Part shown: positions 9,313 to 17,367 of the stretch, in pieces
Numbering within the stretch: the stretch's first letter is position 1
Layout: every line of letters starts with the position of its first letter
DNA from: Xenococcaceae cyanobacterium MO_188.B32
Lineage (GTDB): Bacteria > Cyanobacteriota > Cyanobacteriia > Cyanobacteriales > Xenococcaceae
Length of the DNA: 64,000 nucleotides
Assembly: GCA_030065635.1 (NCBI GenBank)
Contig: JASJDJ010000011.1
Location: 1 to 64,000 of the forward strand
Reading direction: 5' to 3'
Notes under the pieces: model-generated
Seen by the model: only the letters and a program-made list of their open reading frames with translations
The model's database searches: none
What the model was told of the DNA's origin: nothing
Program-made: the position numbers and the translations under genes

Positions 9313-9582
9313 CATCTCAGCCTCTATTTTCTTTCCTCTTTTCATCGAACTGACGTCACTCAAGTTAATTTTACCCCTACATATTAAGGCATTAATCATC
9401 TAAGCCAATGCTTTGAGGTGACGAAAACTCGATATTAGCTGTATTGCAAGGCATTGCGTTGGGCGGGGTTCCCGACAGTCACGCAACTGCCGAAGGCGAT
9501 TTAGTAAACCGAACAGTTGATTATAAAGTGGGGCAGAGATAGACATGGGATAAAAAGTTGAAAAACGTCTATTTTTAGCCAA
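9313..9582 (-). pseudogene. N-terminal fragment of a second transposase, with in-frame repeat insertion
   Basis: A minus-strand frame reads MSISAPLYNQLFGLLNRLRQ, then an odd GC-rich segment, then FRHLKALA, a TAG at 9400-9402 where a Trp codon (TGG) would be expected, and MINALICRGKINLS to about 9313. The HLKALAWMINALICSGK-like pattern is one I associate with cyanobacterial IS transposase N-termini, from memory. The segment between LRQ and FRH is encoded by a palindromic repeat (about 9445-9500). No catalytic domain follows, so this is a dead fragment next to the IS982-like one. Confidence 0.5.
9445..9500. repeat. GC-rich palindromic repeat inside transposase remnant
   Basis: An imperfect nested hairpin: TTGCGT (9454-9459) pairs with ACGCAA (9481-9486), and inside it CGGG (9464-9467) pairs with CCCG (9471-9474) around GTT. 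It is much richer in GC than the surrounding DNA and splits the transposase-like reading frame without shifting it. Confidence 0.5.
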
Positions 9583-9612
9583 CCATTAATTCTCTTCCTT
9601 TTCTTTTCTATT

Positions 9613-10554
9613 ATGACACTAGGTTTTATCAATTTAAATAAGCCTGCTGGCTTCACTTCTCATAATTGTGTCGCTAAGGTCAGAAAAATATTAAAAACTA
9701 AAAAAGTAGGACATGGCGGTACTCTCGATCCTGCTGCAACTGGAGTACTACCCATTGCCGTAGGTAAAGCAACTAGATTACTACAGTTTTTACCCACAGA
9801 AAAAGCCTATCATGCTCGCATTCGTCTGGGAATGAAAACTACTACTGACGATCTAGAAGGAGAAATAATTTCTACTCAACCTGGTATCGAGATTAGCCAA
9901 GCAGAAATTAAAGCTTGCTTAGGTAAATTTATCGGCACAATTGAACAAATACCACCTATCTATAGTGCAATCAAAAAACAAGGTAAAAAACTCTATGAAT
10001 TAGCGAGAAAGGGAGAAAAAATTGATGTACCACCCCGCACTGTAGTTATCGACACAATAGAATTACTGAAGATTATTCCTGGGGAATTTACGGAAGTAGA
10101 AGTAGCTATTATTTGTAGTCCTGGAACCTATATTAGGGCGATCGCCCGCGATTTAGGATCGATGCTAGGAGTAGGAGGAACTTTAGCTAATTTAATTAGG
10201 ACTAAAAGCTGCGGTATGCGATTAGCTGATAGCATAACTTTACTTGAGTTAGAAGAACAATTTCGCTCGGATACTTGGACTTTGATTTCACCGCTTCAAA
10301 CCCTATCACACTTACCAAAAGTTAGTTTGAATTCAGAACAAGCAAAACGTTGGTGTCAAGGTCAAGCAGTAGAAATATCTCCGCAAGAATACGTAAAAAA
10401 TAAATCTATAAATATAAATAAACAATTATTTGAACTTCAAGAATATTATTTGACAATTTATAGCGAACAAAACTTTTTCTTAGGTATTAGTATTTTATTA
10501 GCCCATCAATCTTCCATTATTATTTCACCCAAAATAGTTTGTCATACTCTATAA
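9613..10554 (+). CDS. truB: tRNA pseudouridine(55) synthase TruB
   Basis: 313 residues. The catalytic domain starts at once (GFINLNKPAGFTSHNCVAKVR) and contains the catalytic Asp in GHGGTLDPAATGVLPIAVG (about residues 35-52), the YSAIKKQGKKLYELAR segment and the RAIARDLG motif. The C-terminal part (about 235-313) resembles the cyanobacterial TruB tail rather than a full PUA domain. The enzyme makes pseudouridine 55 in the T-psi-C loop of tRNAs. The ATG at 9613 sits right after a T-rich leader with a weak ribosome site. It stands alone between the transposase graveyard and the sensor kinase. Confidence 0.95.
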   Translation: MTLGFINLNKPAGFTSHNCVAKVRKILKTKKVGHGGTLDPAATGVLPIAVGKATRLLQFLPTEKAYHARIRLGMKTTTDDLEGEIISTQPGIEISQAEIKACLGKFIGTIEQIPPIYSAIKKQGKKLYELARKGEKIDVPPRTVVIDTIELLKIIPGEFTEVEVAIICSPGTYIRAIARDLGSMLGVGGTLANLIRTKSCGMRLADSITLLELEEQFRSDTWTLISPLQTLSHLPKVSLNSEQAKRWCQGQAVEISPQEYVKNKSININKQLFELQEYYLTIYSEQNFFLGISILLAHQSSIIISPKIVCHTL

Positions 10555-10885
10555 TATATTTTGAATTAAAAAAAATCAAAAGCTTGGATAGATGGTGGAT
10601 ATTAGCAAATATACTCTAAAAATGACCACCGAGAAAATAACTATTTTTCTGATTTTTTGGGTCTTATTACGTAAAAACACTAGTATTTTTACGGTAAGCC
10701 AACATAAATTAAATAAAAATCAATGGCATCTGCAAATATCCTGAAAAAAACCTTTAAAATAAATATTATGGTTTGGTAAATTAATTAATATTTTAGTGTT
10801 AACTTTTAGGAAAAAATATTTAACCAACTTAGCAAATTGTTTGACTTCGACTCTTCATTTCATCAATCACTAGGAAACAAAGAGA
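10555..10885. other. Intergenic region before the sensor kinase
   Basis: 331 bp, very AT-rich. It contains an inverted repeat CGTAAAAA (10670-10677) / TTTTTACG (10686-10693) around CACTAGTA that could be an operator or a weak terminator of truB. No ORF or RNA gene was seen. A TAG at 10871-10873 in the kinase frame shows that the kinase ORF cannot extend further upstream. Confidence 0.4.
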
Positions 10886-13708
10886 ATGGCTAGAGAAGTA
10901 GGGGCAGCAGATTATCTCAAGACAAATCGATTTAGACAAGAAATTCCAGAGCGGGCACTCGATCGGGCAATGAACTTTTTTCAATCCCTCAGTATTAATA
11001 ATCCGATCGAGCAACAAGACCGACAATTTAAAGCAAAAGTTGAAACAGGTTTGAATTACCAACTACCAGCACAACAAATATCTCAAAGGTTTGAAGAAAA
11101 TGCTCAAAGTATCTCTTCACAAACCAAAGATAACTTTCAAACAATTTTTGAGCAAGCTAATATAGGAATCGCTTTTATTGCAACTTCAGGGCAGTTTCTT
11201 CGTGTTAATTCATATTTATGCTCTCTATTACAATATTCAGAATCAGTAATGTGTTCTTCTACTTGGCAAGAGATTACTCATACTGAAGACCGAGAAACCG
11301 TTTGGCACTCTATAAAACAAGTATTAAGTAGTTCTCAATCTAGTCAAGTTTTAGAACAACGCTATCTGCGTCAAGACGGTCAATGGCAGTGGGTAAGTAT
11401 TACCTTCTCTCTAGTTGAAAACTCTCAAAATGTCCCTCTTTATTTAATAGCTACTATCCAGGATATTCAGCTTCGTAAGCAAACAGAGGCCAAATTAAGA
11501 AATAGATTTACTATCGATACAGCGATAGCGAAAATTTCTAGAAAACTCATTAGTACCAAAGAAATTAATTATGAAGAAATTTTAGGGATTATTGGTGAGG
11601 CTACAGATTGCGATCGAGTTTCTTTAATTCGTTTTACTCTAGGGTATCAATGTTGTAGTACATACCATTGGAGCAAAAATACTAAGATTTCTCAACTTCA
11701 GTCACAGATTACAGCAATACACCAGCTTCCTTGGTGGCAAGCCAAACTAAATAGAGATGAAGACATAATCATAAATGACATCGCGCAGTTGTCAGAAGTA
11801 GCTCAACAAGAAAAAAATATACTGCGATCGATAAATATTTGCTCTGCTTTAATTATCCCTATTTTTACCGCGGAATGCGCTCATCCGCAAGCCCCGCCTT
11901 TTCAAGGCGGGGAACGGATGACTTCTTCTGGTCAGGTTTGGGGTACTCTTGGTTTATACGATCGAGCCCAAAACTATCGAGATTGGTCAGAAGAAGATGC
12001 ACGACAACTCAGAGTTTTAGGAGCAATTATCCAAAGTAATCATCAATATAGGGTTGCTCAAACTAGACTAAAAGCCTCAAAAGCTTTATCTGCTCAATTT
12101 TTTCATCATTCAGTCGATGGCATTTTTTTAATTGACAGATTGCCCGATGGTCGATTGATCTACAAAGCTAATAATCCCGCTTACGCTAAACTCATAGGTA
12201 AAACCGCTCGAGAAATTGAATGCAAAACCATAGCGGAAGTATTTCCCGCAGAGATAGCACCATTCGTTGAACAGAAATGTCGTTTTTGTCTCGCCACCAA
12301 AAAACCCTTAGACTTTTTGCTTACTTTAGAATTACAAGGAAAAACTCGTTATTGGCGTATTTATTTGGTACCGATCGAAAACTATAGTGGACATTACTTA
12401 AGGTTACAAGGTAGTGTCAAAGATATTACCGAAGAAAAACAAGCACTAGATAGACAAACTCGCTATCGTCATCTATTGAGATCGATAACCTTTAAAACTA
12501 GTCAATCTTTAGATATTCAAGAAATTCTGCAAACTACAGTAGGCGAACTCCAAAAAACTTTTAATGCCGATAGAGTTTTACTATTGCAATTTCTACCAGA
12601 TGGGTCTGCCAAAGTCATCAAAGAATCTGTTGAATCTGGTTTTCCCTCAATTTTAGAAGAAGTAATTACAGATCAATATTGTCGGGATGTTTGGCCTGAC
12701 AAATACTCGGAAGGATATGCTTATCTTTGTGAAGATACTAACAATGCGGAACTATCTTCTTGTCATCGAGCTTTTCTAGAAAAGTATCAGATTAAAGCGG
12801 ATTTAGTTTTACCCATTTCTCGCTATCTACCCCATAAAAATTCTACAGTTAAAAAAGCTAGTCAAATAAGTAATAGTTTGTGGGGACTTTTATGCGTACA
12901 GCAATGTAGTCAATCTCGTCAATGGACTCAAGATGAAATTGAATTACTACAACATTTAGTAGGACAGTTAACTATTGCTTTATCTCAAGCTGAATTACTA
13001 GAAAGTGAAATTACTCAACGTAAAGAATTAGCTCGTTCTAATGCTGAATTAGAACAGTTTGCATATATTGCTTCTCACGATCTACAAGCACCGCTACAAA
13101 CTGTTACTAATTATGTTCAACTGCTTCAACGTCGCTATCAAGATCGACTAGATGCTAGTGGGGAAAAATTTATTCATTATATTACTGATGGCGTTAACAG
13201 AATGCGTACTCAAATTAATGATTTATTAGAGTATTCTCGTGTAGGCAGACAAAGAAGTACTTTTCGTACTACTGATTGCAACTTAGTTCTAGAACAGGCG
13301 ATCGCTAATCTCCGTTCAGAAATAGACAAACACCAAGCAGTAGTTACTTATTGTTCTAATTTACCTACTTTAATTGCTGATTCTAGTCAATTAGTAGTTT
13401 TGTTTCAAAACTTGATTAGTAACGCCATCAAATATCATTCTCAAGCTATTCCTTCAATTAAAATTAATGCGGAGCGTCAAGGAGATTATTGGCAATTTTC
13501 TGTCAATGATAATGGCATTGGTATTGCTCCTCAATATAAACAGCGCATCTTCCAAATTTTTCAGCGACTTCATACTCGGGAAGAATATCCAGGTACAGGC
13601 ATTGGTTTAGCCATCTGTCAAAAAATTGTTGAACGTCATGGCGGGCAAATAGAAGTTAATTCCCAATTAAATAAAGGTTCTACTTTTTACTTTACAATTC
13701 CTGTTTAA
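10886..13708 (+). CDS. Hybrid PAS/GAF sensor histidine kinase with cyanobacteriochrome-type GAF
   Basis: 940 residues, no membrane segment. The first about 30 residues (AREVGAADYL...) look like the tail of a receiver domain. Then PAS (about 80-205), GAF (about 215-395), PAS (about 405-525), GAF (about 540-705), HisKA with His731 in ASHDLQAPLQ and a HATPase (about 830-940; N box NLISNAIKYH, G boxes DNGIGIAP and GTGIGLAI). The second GAF has LSSCHRAFLEKYQIKADLVL, with Cys626-His627 at the position where phytochromes and cyanobacteriochromes bind a bilin. The first GAF carries a palindromic in-frame insertion near residues 330-350. The next two genes are a receiver and a diguanylate cyclase, likely partners. 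Bilin binding is inferred. Confidence 0.88.
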   Translation: MAREVGAADYLKTNRFRQEIPERALDRAMNFFQSLSINNPIEQQDRQFKAKVETGLNYQLPAQQISQRFEENAQSISSQTKDNFQTIFEQANIGIAFIATSGQFLRVNSYLCSLLQYSESVMCSSTWQEITHTEDRETVWHSIKQVLSSSQSSQVLEQRYLRQDGQWQWVSITFSLVENSQNVPLYLIATIQDIQLRKQTEAKLRNRFTIDTAIAKISRKLISTKEINYEEILGIIGEATDCDRVSLIRFTLGYQCCSTYHWSKNTKISQLQSQITAIHQLPWWQAKLNRDEDIIINDIAQLSEVAQQEKNILRSINICSALIIPIFTAECAHPQAPPFQGGERMTSSGQVWGTLGLYDRAQNYRDWSEEDARQLRVLGAIIQSNHQYRVAQTRLKASKALSAQFFHHSVDGIFLIDRLPDGRLIYKANNPAYAKLIGKTAREIECKTIAEVFPAEIAPFVEQKCRFCLATKKPLDFLLTLELQGKTRYWRIYLVPIENYSGHYLRLQGSVKDITEEKQALDRQTRYRHLLRSITFKTSQSLDIQEILQTTVGELQKTFNADRVLLLQFLPDGSAKVIKESVESGFPSILEEVITDQYCRDVWPDKYSEGYAYLCEDTNNAELSSCHRAFLEKYQIKADLVLPISRYLPHKNSTVKKASQISNSLWGLLCVQQCSQSRQWTQDEIELLQHLVGQLTIALSQAELLESEITQRKELARSNAELEQFAYIASHDLQAPLQTVTNYVQLLQRRYQDRLDASGEKFIHYITDGVNRMRTQINDLLEYSRVGRQRSTFRTTDCNLVLEQAIANLRSEIDKHQAVVTYCSNLPTLIADSSQLVVLFQNLISNAIKYHSQAIPSIKINAERQGDYWQFSVNDNGIGIAPQYKQRIFQIFQRLHTREEYPGTGIGLAICQKIVERHGGQIEVNSQLNKGSTFYFTIPV
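11881..11921. repeat. Palindromic repeat inserted in frame in the kinase GAF domain
   Basis: TCATCCG (11881-11887) pairs with CGGATGA (11915-11921), and inside it CCCCGCCTT (11892-11900) pairs with AAGGCGGGG (11904-11912) around TTC. The repeat encodes HPQAPPFQGGERM, which interrupts the normal GAF sequence between ALIIPIF and GQVWGTLGLYD. It is strikingly GC-rich compared with the gene around it. Confidence 0.75.
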
Positions 13709-13842
13709 CCTGAGCTTTGAGCTTAATATTTATTTACTAAAATTAAGCTATTATACTAATTGAAATTAAGATATTTAGCAGATTAGTGTTGACAGTTATA
13801 GTTGGTAAGATGAGAACTCTGAATCAGTTATGCTTTGGCAAA

Positions 13843-14295
13843 ATGGTAAGCTCTCAACTTATTAAAAATGTTCTTTTAGTCGAAGACAATCCTAGCTATC
13901 AAGATTTAATGTTAGTTGCTTTTGAAGAAAATGACATTGCTCACAATTTACATATAGTAGGTAACGGAGAAGAAGCATTACTTTTTTTACAACAGCAAAA
14001 AAAATACTTTAATTCTCCTCGTCCAGATGTTATTATTCTAGATTTAGACTTACCTGGAATGCACGGACACGAGTTATTAAAAATTATCAAGCAAGATATT
14101 AAGCTTAAGTTAATTCCCGTTATTGTTTTTACTAGTTCTAGTCAACCAAAAGATATTACCAAAAGTTACAAATTAAAAGCTAATTGCTACTTAAGCAAAC
14201 CCTATAATTTAGATGATTTTTTAGCTGTAGTACAAAAAAGTTTAAATTTTTGGCTTAATTTTTCTAAACTACCAGAAGACACGGTAAGTACATAG
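13843..14295 (+). CDS. Stand-alone response regulator (REC only, Rcp1-like)
   Basis: 150 residues from the ATG at 13843; an upstream GTG at 13786 would add 19 residues not typical of receivers. A single receiver domain with the acidic pair VEDNPS (Glu14-Asp15), phospho-acceptor Asp67 in ILDLDLPGMHG, Thr/Ser in VFTSSSQ and Lys in LSKPYN. There is no output domain. The long loop between helix 2 and strand 3 (QQQKKYFNSPRPD) resembles Rcp1, the receiver partner of phytochrome kinases such as Cph1. It follows the bilin-type kinase by 134 bp and precedes a diguanylate cyclase, suggesting a phosphate shuttle. Confidence 0.87.
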   Translation: MVSSQLIKNVLLVEDNPSYQDLMLVAFEENDIAHNLHIVGNGEEALLFLQQQKKYFNSPRPDVIILDLDLPGMHGHELLKIIKQDIKLKLIPVIVFTSSSQPKDITKSYKLKANCYLSKPYNLDDFLAVVQKSLNFWLNFSKLPEDTVST

Positions 14296-14557
14296 CTAAG
14301 CAAATAGATAATGATGTGCATATTTATCTATAGATTGTCTAAAATTCTAGAGTAAGCAAATTAACTCTAGCAAGTTGGTGAAGATCACAGATAATGACGG
14401 GATTAGTGTAATATGCTGTATTTACCGATTAAAGGTATTAAAAAAAATAATTTTAGCTAAAATTCCTGCTTAAAGCCTGAAAAAAGCTAACAATTATTAT
14501 TTACACGTTAAAAAAAGCAATCGAATCGGCTTTACCGTCAAAAAACAAATTACGTCA

Positions 14558-16081
14558 GTGGATATTAACACTCTCAAAATACTGTTAATTGAAGATAATC
14601 CAGCCGATGCTGATTGGATTGGAGAAATATTGATAGAGGAAAAGTTAGCAGGGCTAAAGCTAAAACACGCTAATCGAGTCAACGAAGGATTGCACATTTT
14701 ATCGCAAGACTATTTTGATGCTGTGTTGTTAGATTTATCTCTTCCGGATAGTCAAGGAATAGATAATATTGCCATGGTAAAACAGCAAGCTCCAGAATTG
14801 CCTATTATAGTTCTAACTTCTCTCAACGATCAGAATATGGCGATTAAATCTGTACGTAAAGGAGCGCAAGATTATCTAATTAAAGGTGGATTTGAAAAAG
14901 AATTACTCATCCGTTCGATTCGCTATGCTATTGAACGTCAAAGGACGAAAGAAACCCTCAGACAGCAAGCAGAAAGAGAAAGGCTGATGGGTAAAATGCT
15001 CGAAAAAATCCGCCAGTCTTTAGAGTTAACAGAAATTTTAGAAACCACGGTAGATGAAGTTAGGCAATTTCTGAAAACAGACCGAGTACTAATTTATTGC
15101 TGCGAATCTTCTCGCCCCGGCAAAATTGTAGCAGAATCTCAAATTAATGAAAATTGCTGCTTTTCAAAGCAAAAAGTGTCTTCTGAGGCTAACTCTTTTG
15201 AGCTATATTTAGCTGTATCTGATGCCGATCATCTTCAAGCAGTTACAGATATTCAGCAAATTCAAGCCTCATCATCAGATATTTATCGATCGACAGAACA
15301 TCAGCTAAGAACAATTTTAACTCTGCCTATTTGGCGTGGTCAACAAGTCTATAGCGATCGCTTAGAAAAATGTGAATACAATCTACATAACCCTATTCAA
15401 AGAAAAGAACAATTATGGGGAATGCTAGTTGCTCATAGTTATGATACATCCCGCCAATGGCAAAAATGGGAAGTAGATTTTCTCAAACAACTGACAACTC
15501 AGGTAACTATTGCTATTCAACAATCAGAACTCTATAGTCAACTGCAACAAGCAAATCAACAACTACAACAGCTAGCAATTTTAGATGGTTTAACTGGGGT
15601 TGCTAATCGTCGCTATTTCGATCGGGTATTAAGTAATGAATGGAATCGTTTAGCTAGAGAAGAAAAGCCATTGTCTTTAATTTTATGTGATATCGATTAT
15701 TTTAAAATTTACAATGACACTTATGGTCATCCAGAAGGGGATTCTTGTCTTCAAAAAGTTGCTAATGCTCTACAACAAGCAACCAAACGTGCTGCTGATT
15801 TAGTAACTCGTTATGGTGGAGAAGAATTTGCTGTCATTCTTCCCGATACCGATGCTAGAGGAGCTTTATTTGTTGCTGAAAATATTAGACAGAAATTAAA
15901 TACACAGAAAATACCTCATCCTGCATCTAGCGTTAGTCCCTATATAACCATTAGTATTGGAGTTGCCACTACAATTCCTACTGCCGCTCGAACTGCAAGT
16001 AGGTTGCTTAAGATAGCAGATAATGCGCTTTATCAAGCGAAAAAACAAGGACGCGATCGAATTATTCAAGGTAGTTCTTGA
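14558..16081 (+). CDS. Response regulator diguanylate cyclase (REC-GAF-GGDEF)
   Basis: 507 residues, GTG start at 14558. REC (about 7-125) with phospho-acceptor Asp59 in LLDLSLPDSQG, a coiled linker, a GAF (about 150-330) related to bilin-GAFs but lacking the Cys-His motif, a short coiled coil, and GGDEF (about 340-505). The active site is GGEEF at residues 420-424, and the inhibitory I-site RxxD (Arg411-Asp414) lies exactly five residues before it. So it should make c-di-GMP from two GTP, with product feedback and receiver control. It is the third gene of the kinase-receiver-cyclase cluster. A gap of 260 bp before it may hold its own promoter. Confidence 0.9.
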   Translation: MDINTLKILLIEDNPADADWIGEILIEEKLAGLKLKHANRVNEGLHILSQDYFDAVLLDLSLPDSQGIDNIAMVKQQAPELPIIVLTSLNDQNMAIKSVRKGAQDYLIKGGFEKELLIRSIRYAIERQRTKETLRQQAERERLMGKMLEKIRQSLELTEILETTVDEVRQFLKTDRVLIYCCESSRPGKIVAESQINENCCFSKQKVSSEANSFELYLAVSDADHLQAVTDIQQIQASSSDIYRSTEHQLRTILTLPIWRGQQVYSDRLEKCEYNLHNPIQRKEQLWGMLVAHSYDTSRQWQKWEVDFLKQLTTQVTIAIQQSELYSQLQQANQQLQQLAILDGLTGVANRRYFDRVLSNEWNRLAREEKPLSLILCDIDYFKIYNDTYGHPEGDSCLQKVANALQQATKRAADLVTRYGGEEFAVILPDTDARGALFVAENIRQKLNTQKIPHPASSVSPYITISIGVATTIPTAARTASRLLKIADNALYQAKKQGRDRIIQGSS

Positions 16082-16147
16082 CTTAATCTTAAAAAGATAG
16101 TCTATTTAATTTAAATATGAAGTGAAAGGCTTAGTCTCAAACAGCTA

Positions 16148-17284
16148 ATGACTAATAATTATAAATTTATTCGTGCCGATCTCGCTCAAATATCAGCTTA
16201 CACTCCTCATTCTATCGAAGAGATTGCTCATTCTCTAGATCATCTTGATACCAATGAGAGTCCTTACGATCTGCCTACTACAATTAAAGGGAAACTAGCT
16301 TGGGTTTATCAAGAAGAAATAGAGACAAATCGCTATCCCGATGGTAGTCATATAGTCCTCAAAAGTGCGATCGCCGAATATGTTAAACAATCTGCAAAGC
16401 TTAATGGAGAAATTTCTCACCATAATATCTCCGTAGGTAATGGTTCAGATGAATTAATTCGCTCTATACTAATTGCTACTTGTTTAGGAGGAGAAGGCTC
16501 GATTTTAGTAGCTAATCCTACCTTTTCTATGTACGCTATTTTAGCCAAAACTTTAGGGATTCCCGTTATTGAAATTCAGCGTTCCGATACAGATTTTTCC
16601 CTCGATCTAGTTGCTGCTACTGAAGCGATCGCACAAACGAACCATCCTCCTGTTAGGGTTGTGTTTATAGTTCATCCTAACTCTCCTACTGGCAACTGTT
16701 TAACTACAGCCGAGTTAGACTGGTTACGCAACCTAAGCCAAGATATTTTAGTAGTTATAGATGAAGCCTATTTTGAATTTAGTCAATCTTCTTTAGTCGG
16801 CGAATTAGTTCGACGTTCTAACTGGCTAATTTTACGTACCTTTTCTAAAGCTTTTCGTTTAGCTGCTCATCGAGTGGGTTATGCGATCGCCGATCCAGCT
16901 ATCGTTGCAGCCTTAGAAAAAGTTCGTTTACCCTACAATTTACCAAGTTTTTCTTACATTGCAGCTTTACTAGCACTCAAACATCGCGATTTATTACTAG
17001 ATATTATAGGAGATACTCTCCAAGAAAGAGAAAAATTATGGCAAATCTTATCTCAACGCTCAGATCTCAAAATCTGGCAAAGCCAAGCTAATTTTCTCTA
17101 TCTACAACTGAACAATGCTTCTTCTGCACAAAATCCTGAACAATTAGCCAAAATTACTCAAGATTTGAAAAACCAAGGAACTTTGATTCGTCATACTGGT
17201 GGTGGTTTAAGAATTACCATTGGTACTCCCGTAGAAAATGCGAGGACAATAGAACGAATGCAAAAGATACTCGATCGCAGTTAG
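16148..17284 (+). CDS. hisC: Histidinol-phosphate aminotransferase
   Basis: 378 residues, a class I/II PLP aminotransferase. The HisC features are the early TNESPYDLP substrate loop, NRYPDG (about 61-66), the GNGSDELI phosphate-binding loop (98-105), HPNSPTGN (176-183), DEAYFEF (205-211) and the PLP lysine Lys234 in [15 protein letters not shown]. It converts imidazole-acetol phosphate and glutamate to histidinol phosphate in histidine synthesis. Cyanobacteria have more than one HisC-like enzyme, so a broader aromatic aminotransferase role is possible. Its stop codon overlaps a heptamer repeat. Confidence 0.9.
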   Translation: MTNNYKFIRADLAQISAYTPHSIEEIAHSLDHLDTNESPYDLPTTIKGKLAWVYQEEIETNRYPDGSHIVLKSAIAEYVKQSAKLNGEISHHNISVGNGSDELIRSILIATCLGGEGSILVANPTFSMYAILAKTLGIPVIEIQRSDTDFSLDLVAATEAIAQTNHPPVRVVFIVHPNSPTGNCLTTAELDWLRNLSQDILVVIDEAYFEFSQSSLVGELVRRSNWLILRTFSKAFRLAAHRVGYAIADPAIVAALEKVRLPYNLPSFSYIAALLALKHRDLLLDIIGDTLQEREKLWQILSQRSDLKIWQSQANFLYLQLNNASSAQNPEQLAKITQDLKNQGTLIRHTGGGLRITIGTPVENARTIERMQKILDRS

Positions 17285-17308
17285 TAGTTAATAGTTAGTA
17301 GTTAGTAG
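17281..17308. repeat. Heptamer tandem repeat (TTAGTAG)x4
   Basis: Four consecutive 7-bp units, three TTAGTAG and one TTAATAG, beginning inside the hisC stop codon. Units of seven bases are typical of the short tandemly repeated repetitive (STRR) sequences known from cyanobacterial intergenic DNA. Confidence 0.7.
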
Positions 17309-17367
17309 TTTAGAGGCTTTGCTGAAGGAGTAGTGCTGAATAGCGATCGCCATGTCACTATTACCTA

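Noticed and set aside
9400-9582. 60-residue minus-strand ORF as an independent gene
   Set aside because: It reads as part of a transposase fragment that continues after a single stop codon in the same frame, so it was recorded as a pseudogene.
13789-13794. TTGACA as a -35 promoter element
   Set aside because: No matching -10 element at 16-18 bp was found; a single hexamer is not enough in this DNA.
13786-13842. Extended GTG start for the stand-alone receiver
   Set aside because: The extra 19 residues are not receiver-like, and the ATG at 13843 is placed as in other single-domain receivers.
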